A stretch of 13,342 bases of DNA from Kiritimatiellia bacterium. Lineage in GTDB: Bacteria > Verrucomicrobiota > Kiritimatiellia > RFP12 > UBA1067. This document shows, piece after piece, positions 1 to 5,860 of the stretch. The notes under the pieces are model-generated. The model was not told the origin of the DNA, made no database searches, and saw only the letters and a list, made by a program, of their open reading frames with translations. The position numbers and the translations under genes were made by a program. Position 1 is the stretch's first letter. Each line of letters opens with the position of its first letter. Where the stretch lies: the NCBI GenBank assembly GCA_016296065.1, contig JAEDKA010000074.1, positions 1-13,342 of the forward strand, in the 5' to 3' direction.

Positions 1-238
1 CAATGTTTTCAAGGGTGTGCTTTACACAGCCATCCGAAAACTGGGGATATTTCAGCAGACTTTTTGCCGCGGCGGGCAACTCGGCCGACCCCGTTGCCCC
101 CAACGGGAACACCAAGAGAGTCGACAGCATGGCCGAATGGCGTTGCCCAGACCTCGCCGTGGGAAACGACCTCGACGCCGAATAGGTGGGTCGTCCCGTG
201 CGGGATGACCCATCCGTCCTCGAAAGGCAGATAGTTTA
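1..238. other. Left-end stretch without a confident gene; possible tail of a plus-strand gene
   Basis: This stretch lies downstream of the CotH-protein stop. A plus-strand frame is open from the window edge to a TAG at 183-185. Its second half has mostly G/C third positions, as real genes here do, so it could be the last ~60 codons of a convergent gene entering from the left. No domain is recognisable. The minus strand is also open in one frame from inside the CotH gene to a TGA at 9-11, but it has no ATG and a weaker third-position bias. Small inverted repeats lie at 90-107 (CCCGTTG/CAACGGG) and 187-212. Nothing here can be assigned a function. Confidence 0.25.
187..212. terminator. Hairpin without U-tract between convergent ends
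   Basis: The arms TGGGTCGTCCCG (187-198) and CGGGATGACCCA (201-212) are separated by two bases. Read as plus-strand RNA, all 12 positions pair, one as G-U. Read as minus-strand RNA, there is one A-C mismatch. The hairpin starts 2 nt after the plus-strand TAG at 183-185 and lies 27 nt beyond the CotH-gene stop. No T-run follows on either strand, so it is not a textbook intrinsic terminator. It may act as a 3'-end stabiliser or simply be a chance palindrome. Confidence 0.35.
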
Positions 239-3200
239 CTACCTTATGCGCAATGACCAGAATCCGCAGGGGTCCTCCGAGTCGCGCTTGACCGTCATGG
301 GGAAGGCGCGGTCTTCGAGAGCCGTGACCTCGGGCTCAAGCGAGAGATCTGTCCAGTGAAGGACTTCAACCACGCCGTTGACCGTCCGCTCAGTATCAAC
401 ACCGCCGAGATACAATGTGCCCTCGAGTGTTATCTGCCCATTTCCGTCAACGTCAATCGACCTGAAGCCAACCTCGGCCTCGGGATCGGCAAATGAATCG
501 GAATTGACGATGTATGCGTCGACGAGTGCCGCGGCGGAACCAGTGTACGCGTCGAGTTCTGCCTGCTTCGCGGCGTCGGAGCGAATCACGGAATCAATCC
601 ACGCGCCGACTTTGGCATTCGCCGTTATCGCAGCCGTTACCGCCGCGGCCGCGTCAGCGGCGGCGGGAAGCGTGTAGGACGGCACCCAGTCCCCAGCACC
701 GATTTCGGACTCGAAGCTCGTCGCCTTGAGTGACGCACCTCCGCCCGGTCCGCCTGCGCCGTACACGGTCGGATGGCTCTTCTGCGCGGCATACGCATAC
801 TGGATCACGCTCACGCCGTCCGGAGCGTAGATGTACATGCACACCTTGTTGTTGGTGATCTTGTTCCATCCCCACGTCGCCTGGTCGAGCCTGACTGACG
901 CGCCGGGCGCGAGCTTGACGCCGGCGATGACGAAGCTGCACTTCGCGGCGTCGATTGGATCCGCCTCCTTGACGATCACGACCTTTACGCCTTCGAGGTC
1001 AAGCGTCGCCTCGGAAGAGAGGTTCGTGAGGACGATCCACTCGTCCGTATCGCCGTTTCCAGTCGCAGGAAGTCCGCAGAACTCGGCAAAGCGCAGGTTC
1101 GCCGAAAGTGCCTCGTCGGAATCCGACACGCTCTTCAACTCGACGCATTCCATCGCGCTCCACTCCCCTTCCGAGGTGCGCACGCGGGCGCGCAGCGACA
1201 CTGCGCCCTTCGCGAGCGCCAGCGGTGCGCTGTAGACTAGCGCCTCGGAGTTGACTGAACCTCCCTCAAGGCGCGGATCCGTTCCGTCCAGCGTGTAGTA
1301 GACCGTTCCCTTGTCGGAGTTCGCGAGCGTGACCGTATCCGCGACGTTGACTTCGTCTCCGTCGACTAGCTCATCACCGCCCGTGACGAACGCAGTCGGC
1401 GCGTCGATGCTCGGATACCATCCGTACTTGTCGCGATAGATCTTAACGAGGCACGGCGAGCGGCGGTCGATGAAGTTGAGGCAGTTGTTGCACCAGTCCT
1501 CCCAGTTGAGGTGGCTCATGCTGGTGGCAGGGTAGATCGACCAGCGCGCCATTTCGTTCGCTATTGGATGCACCATCTCGGCCATCCTAGACTCAAAGCG
1601 CGCGCGCGCCAGTGGCGCAGTCATCGCTCCACCCTTCTTGAGGCAGTGCTTGTAGACGAGGTCGCTCCACGTCATCTTGTACTCGTCGTTCTTCATGAGC
1701 GCGGCGTTAAGGCGCGCCGGCTGGAACTGATAGTAGTGCTGGTAGTAGTCGCCCTCAAGTCCGATGCCGTCGTATGTTGCGGATTCGATGGGGTCGGTTT
1801 CGGGAGGGAGTCCGCTGCTGACCTGGGCGCCTCCGAAAGTCCACTCGCAGTCATGGCGCATGAACAGGAAGCCGTCCCTCTCGCCCTCTCCGTCGATCCG
1901 GTTCCTGATTGCGTTCACGTTGTTTCCCGCGCCGCCGCTCTTCACAGGGCAGTCGGTGTCGTTCGCGTAGTACGTGGACGTCATGTAGACGATGAGATTC
2001 GTCGGATTGAGGAGGATCGGATACGCCGGATTGCGCGTTCCGTCGGGGTTGAGCCCGCGCACCTTGTTGTAGTTTGCGGCCGCGGCCGTTCCGGACTGGT
2101 AGCCTTCGTGCATCGAGATGTCCCAGAGGTTGCTCCACGCCTCGCGAGTTCCCTCGGTGACGTCCGTCGTGTAGACGCGCTGGGAGTTCACGAGGTCGCA
2201 GGACGTGCGAACGACGTCGTAGTTCTCCTTGTCGCCGCCGTTGTATGTCTCGCCGAAGCTCTGCTCGGCGCGCTCCTGCGTCTGGTAGACGCCCCAATAG
2301 ACGCCGTTGATGAAGAGGTTGTAGTAGCGGCTCCTCGTGTAGGGCTCGCCCATCGCGCCCTGCGAGTCGCGCGAGAACACCTCGTGGACAAACGTGTCGC
2401 ACCAGTTCTGCGAGTTCGCAATCGAGAAGTTCTGCGAGCAGCGCAGGTCCACCTTGTCGAAGCTGGACGCACCCTCGTCGCCGAAGAGCGGGAACTCGAG
2501 CTTGCTCATTCCGTAGTCGGAGCGGAAGAACAGGCGGAAGCTGTGCTTGGCGTTGCCGTTCTCGCGGCTCGCGGCGCCGCGGATCCTAAGTCCGGCCGGA
2601 GCGGCGAACTCGTTGTCCTTGCCGTTGACGGGGTCGATCTGCTCGATCATCGTCTGGCGCTCCGCCTCGCGTCCGTCGTTGTAGGCGTTCACGTAGATTC
2701 CGTCGACCGGGTCGAAGAGGTTCTTCGGATCGATCACGATGGACATCGTGGCGATGGAGTTCGTGAAGCCCTGTAGCATGTGTGCCGTCTCCTCGGGTGT
2801 CGTGGGCGTGCGCATTCCGTAGCGCATGGCCTGGCCGTTGAACTGCGCGTTCGCGGGGAAGCCCTCCGGCACGACATCCGGACTCGCCGCGAGCACTTCA
2901 TCGACGAAGATGTATGTCGAGGAGGTGTCCTGCTGGAGGATCGAGTTCGCGTTCGGCACGGCCGCGCGTATCGCCGTCGTCTTGGATATCCTGATCGGTG
3001 CGGTGTAGCGTATGCCCTTCTCGACTGTCGGGGACGTTCCGTCGAGGGTGTAGTAGATCGTCGCGTCGGGATCCTTGACGCAGTAGAGCTCGAGGTCGAA
3101 CGGCTCCGTCTTGTATCCGCGCTTGATGCTGTACTTCACCTTCGGGGTGATTCCGTCGAGTCCGTCGTCGCCGTTAGCGGCGCCAGGCGTCGGATTCCTG

Positions 3201-4288
3201 AAGTACACGAGCTTCGACGCGTCGGGGGAATATCCGAACGAGACGTCCTTGAACTGCTGGTCGAACTCGTACTGCGAGACGATCTCGCCTTCGGGCGTCG
3301 CGAGGGCAATCGCCTCGCCGGCCGTGGAGAGTCCTACGGCAGCATGCGCGTCCTGCGCATTCCAGTCCATAAACGCCGTGTCGCACCATACGACGAGGTA
3401 GCCTCCGGCGGGAACGACGGCCGGGCCGGAAATCGCCTTCCACTTCGCCATCGCCTTCGTCGGATCGTCCGTGACGAGCCATCCGGCGAAGTCGACCTCG
3501 TTTTCGCTTCCGTTGTAGATCTCGATCCAGTCGAGCCCCTGCACGCCGCCGGCGGTCTCAAGCATCGTGTTGGACGCCATGACTTCGTTGACGCGGATTG
3601 CGGATACTTCGACGGGCTCGGGATCGTCTCCCGGATCAGGATCGCCGCCTGGATCATCACCAGGATCGGTCTGTTCGGGAGCCGTCGCGCTGAGCGCGGA
3701 AAGCGTGCCCTTCCCAGTGAAGCCGACTTTCGGCGACGACGCGTCGGATCCAGCCGCGATCCACGCCTCTCCGCCGAGCGTTAGCTGCGCGTCGCCTGCC
3801 TTGTAGGAAACGTAGGTCGTGCCGCTCTCGCTCTTGAACGAAGCGGAAACCGCAACGGCGGCACCGAACGAAGGCGTCGCGCCGTCAAGCGCCTGCCAGG
3901 AGCCGCCTGTGAACGCGAGATACTTGGCGACCCCGCCGACGCGCGCGGCGGAGAGCGCTCCCCTTCGCCCCTGCTGCGCGGCCGGCGCCGCGTCCGTGTC
4001 AACGAACGCGACGGTCATCTGAAATTCTGTTGCCTCGGCGGCAATCTCCTTTTCGGAGGAGGGGGTGAAAAGGAGTCCTGATGCCGCATCGCCGTCGACG
4101 GAGAGAGCTCCGCCGGAGAGCGCTGCGTTCGACGTACCGGACCATGTTCCAGCACCTTCGACGACTTTGTCCGATCCGTCCGTAGGCCATCCGGCGTAGG
4201 ACGATATCCCCGCGTCGAACCACTGCGCGCCATGCGCGGCGGCAACCGCCGCCAACGCCGCGCAACAAATTGCGAAAGTCTTATTCAT
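239..4288 (-). CDS. Secreted modular CotH-kinase protein with lamin-tail and chitobiase C-terminal-like domains
   Basis: This is a 1349-residue exported protein. A signal peptide (residues 1 to about 20, Ala-rich after MNKT) precedes a beta-rich LamG-like module (~22-204) and an Asp/Pro/Gly linker (206-227). Next come a lamin-tail domain (~229-373, with DWIEIYNG and DFAGWLVTDD) and a chitobiase C-terminal-like domain (~385-462, IYYTLDGTSPT at 411-421). The CotH domain spans ~515-825, with RIRGAASR (568-575), YYNLFINGVYWGVYQTQERA (655-674) and RHDCEWTFGG (811-820). The D813-x-E815 pair sits where the family usually shows DxD. A second YYTLDGTDP domain (~975-1050), a second lamin-tail-like domain (~1064-1190) and an EF-hand-like loop (1279-1290) follow. 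CotH proteins are atypical kinases in spore coats and also occur in secreted, cellulosome-type proteins. The role here, glycan binding or extracellular phosphorylation, is inferred. No Shine-Dalgarno is visible. Confidence in the CotH and lamin-tail calls is high. Confidence 0.9.
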   Translation of the reverse strand: MNKTFAICCAALAAVAAAHGAQWFDAGISSYAGWPTDGSDKVVEGAGTWSGTSNAALSGGALSVDGDAASGLLFTPSSEKEIAAEATEFQMTVAFVDTDAAPAAQQGRRGALSAARVGGVAKYLAFTGGSWQALDGATPSFGAAVAVSASFKSESGTTYVSYKAGDAQLTLGGEAWIAAGSDASSPKVGFTGKGTLSALSATAPEQTDPGDDPGGDPDPGDDPEPVEVSAIRVNEVMASNTMLETAGGVQGLDWIEIYNGSENEVDFAGWLVTDDPTKAMAKWKAISGPAVVPAGGYLVVWCDTAFMDWNAQDAHAAVGLSTAGEAIALATPEGEIVSQYEFDQQFKDVSFGYSPDASKLVYFRNPTPGAANGDDGLDGITPKVKYSIKRGYKTEPFDLELYCVKDPDATIYYTLDGTSPTVEKGIRYTAPIRISKTTAIRAAVPNANSILQQDTSSTYIFVDEVLAASPDVVPEGFPANAQFNGQAMRYGMRTPTTPEETAHMLQGFTNSIATMSIVIDPKNLFDPVDGIYVNAYNDGREAERQTMIEQIDPVNGKDNEFAAPAGLRIRGAASRENGNAKHSFRLFFRSDYGMSKLEFPLFGDEGASSFDKVDLRCSQNFSIANSQNWCDTFVHEVFSRDSQGAMGEPYTRSRYYNLFINGVYWGVYQTQERAEQSFGETYNGGDKENYDVVRTSCDLVNSQRVYTTDVTEGTREAWSNLWDISMHEGYQSGTAAAANYNKVRGLNPDGTRNPAYPILLNPTNLIVYMTSTYYANDTDCPVKSGGAGNNVNAIRNRIDGEGERDGFLFMRHDCEWTFGGAQVSSGLPPETDPIESATYDGIGLEGDYYQHYYQFQPARLNAALMKNDEYKMTWSDLVYKHCLKKGGAMTAPLARARFESRMAEMVHPIANEMARWSIYPATSMSHLNWEDWCNNCLNFIDRRSPCLVKIYRDKYGWYPSIDAPTAFVTGGDELVDGDEVNVADTVTLANSDKGTVYYTLDGTDPRLEGGSVNSEALVYSAPLALAKGAVSLRARVRTSEGEWSAMECVELKSVSDSDEALSANLRFAEFCGLPATGNGDTDEWIVLTNLSSEATLDLEGVKVVIVKEADPIDAAKCSFVIAGVKLAPGASVRLDQATWGWNKITNNKVCMYIYAPDGVSVIQYAYAAQKSHPTVYGAGGPGGGASLKATSFESEIGAGDWVPSYTLPAAADAAAAVTAAITANAKVGAWIDSVIRSDAAKQAELDAYTGSAAALVDAYIVNSDSFADPEAEVGFRSIDVDGNGQITLEGTLYLGGVDTERTVNGVVEVLHWTDLSLEPEVTALEDRAFPMTVKRDSEDPCGFWSLRIR

Positions 4289-4310
4289 TTTCTGTCGGTT
4301 ATTCTTTTGA

Positions 4311-4385
4311 GACAGGATTGACAGGATTGACAGGATTGTTAAAGACTGCAGGAGCTTGAACCCGTAAATCTCGCTAATCCTGTCA
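4311..4385. repeat. Three tandem GACAGGATT units plus an inverted fourth copy
   Basis: GACAGGATT occurs three times head to tail (4311-4319, 4320-4328, 4329-4337). Its reverse complement AATCCTGTC lies at 4376-4384. The third copy and the inverted copy pair as a perfect 10-bp stem (TGACAGGATT 4328-4337 with AATCCTGTCA 4376-4385) around a 38-nt loop. The element fills most of the 114-bp gap between the gene 3 stop and the CotH-protein start. It resembles a REP-type palindromic intergenic element. It may lower readthrough or stabilise the upstream mRNA, which is inferred. Confidence 0.75.
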
Positions 4386-4402
4386 TAACTAAAAGCGCTC
4401 TT

Positions 4403-5758
4403 TTACTCGAAATAGATGACAAGCGGGTTGGTCTCGTCAACAGGAGGCTCGTCGCCGCCCTCGCCGGCCGTGACGGTAAGAACGCCGGTACCGGTGAAGA
4501 TGTCGTCGCGGATGTTTGCCGCGCCAGAGCCAGTCGCGCCATAGGTGCCGGCGTCGAGCTCAGCGCCGTCGATAAGCAGCTTGTTCACAGTGCCGCCGTA
4601 TGCGAGGTTGATCGTACCGAAGTCGCCCTTCTTGCCGTTGTAGGACTTGACGTTGATCGTCGAGGCAGCGTTGAGCGCGTTCGCGCACGCGACGTCGAGC
4701 GTCGCGTTCCAGCCGACGACGACAGTCCCCTTGCCGAGCTTGCACTCGGTCGAGACGACGGTGCTGACGTTCCCGTTTAAAACGTTTCCGCCAAGCCTAA
4801 ACGTTCCCGATACAATCTGGTAAGCGCAAGTCTCAGAGGAATGATCGTCGAAATACACCGTTGTCCCATGAGCGGTATGCACCAGTTCAGGCGCGAGAAC
4901 CAAAGCCCTGAAGAAGCTGTCCGACGAACTCTCGCCGGAGCTGCGCGACCAGAAGTAAAGTTTTTCCCCGGTCGTGGCAATCTTGCCCTGGCGCGAATCG
5001 GCGTAGCGTCCGACTGAAGCGTGATCGCCCTGGGGATTCAGGACACCGGAAGAAACAGTGAAAGTCCCCACATCATTCATATGGCTGTAGAAGTTGAAAT
5101 TTATGCCGCGAAGCTCATTGTCATTCGACCACGCTGAGAAGAACACACCGCCAGCTGCGTCGTTCGTCGTGTCGCCGTCGATCCAGATGTATCCTGTTTC
5201 GTCCGGCGCATGTGTCTTCAGCTTGCCGCTTGAATCAATCGTAAGCCAGCCCCTGATGTTGAACCCTGTCTCCGCCCAGTTGCGGTAGTCCATAGAACCG
5301 CGAATAAGTCCGCCGTCGGAAACAAGCGCCTCGGACCTGTTGCCGATCGTGAAATCGCCTGGCCCAATGAAATTCGCATCCCACGTCTCCGGCGCGAATC
5401 CGAAGGTCGCTCCGTCGGAGACGACAAGGCGGCCGATCACAACGTGAGCAGAAAGGCCCGACACCAAAGTGCTGTTTCCATCGGCAAACCGCAACTCGTC
5501 GATCTCGACAGAATCAGAATCCGCGATTCTTGCATACCCGCCCTGGGCCATTCCGTGGAAGACCGCGACATCGCCTGCGACGTGCGGATAGTCGGCGACG
5601 GCGTTGCCGCTTGCGTCCGTCCAGTTCGAGGCGTCCGCCCAGTTCCCGGACTTCCCGTTCGCGGTCATGTCAGGCGCGTTTCCGCGCCAGTGGTATTCCG
5701 CCGCGAAAGATGCCGTCGCTGCGAGCGTTGCTGCGATTACTGCTATTGTCTTGTTCAT
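4403..5758 (-). CDS. Secreted beta-strand-rich surface protein (autotransporter-repeat style), function unknown
   Basis: This 451-residue protein starts with a clear signal peptide (MNKTIAVIAATLAATASFAA, cleavage near residue 19-20). The mature N-terminus has the pattern YHWRGNAPD...GNWADASNWTDASG (~22-51), typical of exported beta-solenoid proteins in which W-x-G and W-x-D-x-x-NW precede repeated short strands. The middle is rich in Gly, Thr, Asn and Val without a recognisable enzyme. Near the end, IDGAELDAGTYGATGSG and FTGTGVLTVTAG match the closing strand motif often seen in such proteins. It finishes with a short acidic Pro linker (EGGDEPPVDETNP) and then only LVIYFE, so it ends where other proteins of this locus would start a further module. 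An AAGGGA ribosome site lies 7 nt before the ATG. Likely a glycan-binding or surface-layer role, which is inferred. It may be co-transcribed with the large gene upstream. Confidence 0.85.
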   Translation of the reverse strand: MNKTIAVIAATLAATASFAAEYHWRGNAPDMTANGKSGNWADASNWTDASGNAVADYPHVAGDVAVFHGMAQGGYARIADSDSVEIDELRFADGNSTLVSGLSAHVVIGRLVVSDGATFGFAPETWDANFIGPGDFTIGNRSEALVSDGGLIRGSMDYRNWAETGFNIRGWLTIDSSGKLKTHAPDETGYIWIDGDTTNDAAGGVFFSAWSNDNELRGINFNFYSHMNDVGTFTVSSGVLNPQGDHASVGRYADSRQGKIATTGEKLYFWSRSSGESSSDSFFRALVLAPELVHTAHGTTVYFDDHSSETCAYQIVSGTFRLGGNVLNGNVSTVVSTECKLGKGTVVVGWNATLDVACANALNAASTINVKSYNGKKGDFGTINLAYGGTVNKLLIDGAELDAGTYGATGSGAANIRDDIFTGTGVLTVTAGEGGDEPPVDETNPLVIYFE

Positions 5759-5838
5759 TGTTTGTTCCCTTGTTTTAAGTTTAGTTTAAATTGTTCTCCC
5801 CTGCCGGCTGACCGTCTTCTCCCCTGCCGTGTCGACAT
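5755..5838 (-). CDS. Possible 27-residue leader ORF overlapping the gene 3 start (ATGA)
   Basis: An ATG at 5836-5838 opens a 28-codon frame whose TGA (5755-5757) overlaps the ATG of the 451-residue gene as ATGA, the classical arrangement for translational coupling. The peptide is basic (MSTRQGRRRSAG... with further Lys and Arg) and is encoded across two of the three CGGCAGGGGAGAA repeats. Its own ribosome site would be the GGGGAG immediately before its ATG, which is closer than normal. It has no recognisable family and may be chance, because the intergenic gap is short and has few stops. Confidence 0.2.
   Translation of the reverse strand: MSTRQGRRRSAGRGEQFKLNLKQGNKQ
5766..5771 (-). promoter_or_regulatory. 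Ribosome binding site of the 451-residue gene
   Basis: AAGGGA on the minus strand sits 7 nt upstream of the ATG at 5758 in an A-rich leader. It is the only start among the four genes with a normally spaced purine-rich Shine-Dalgarno. No good -35/-10 pair is visible in the 102-bp gap. This fits either transcription from the upstream gene or an unusual promoter in the repeats. Confidence 0.5.
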
Positions 5839-5850
5839 TCTCCCCTGCCG
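5794..5850. repeat. Three 13-bp direct repeats, TTCTCCCCTGCCG
   Basis: Exact copies of TTCTCCCCTGCCG lie at 5794-5806, 5817-5829 and 5838-5850 (CGGCAGGGGAGAA on the transcribed strand). The periods are 23 and 21 bp and the intervening bases are unrelated. The block lies between the stop of the 2075-residue gene (5861) and the start of the 451-residue gene (5758). Spacing near two helical turns would place the copies on one face of the DNA, as in a tandem operator. They could also act as RNA elements, because GGGGAG resembles a Shine-Dalgarno core. Confidence 0.85.
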
Positions 5851-5860
5851 AATTGGCTTT

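Noticed and set aside
9..270. Minus-strand frame running on past the CotH stop, looking somewhat protein-like
   Set aside because: No ATG start, no matching domain and weaker third-position bias than the opposite strand; the CotH protein ends naturally with WSLRIR.
1511..3784. Two long plus-strand frames in the same phase, split by one stop, opposite the CotH gene
   Set aside because: Same shadow effect; no signal peptide, no motif and low-complexity composition.
4289..4402. Promoter for the CotH gene (for example AAGAAT near the start)
   Set aside because: Only a 4-of-6 match with no convincing -35, so not called.
4388..4405. AAAAGCGCTCTTTT as terminator of gene 3
   Set aside because: The stem is only about 5 bp and A/T-rich, and it abuts the stop codon; too weak to call.
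5794..5850. CRISPR-like array
   Set aside because: Units are 13 bp with 8-10 bp gaps, far too short for CRISPR repeats and spacers, and there are no cas genes.
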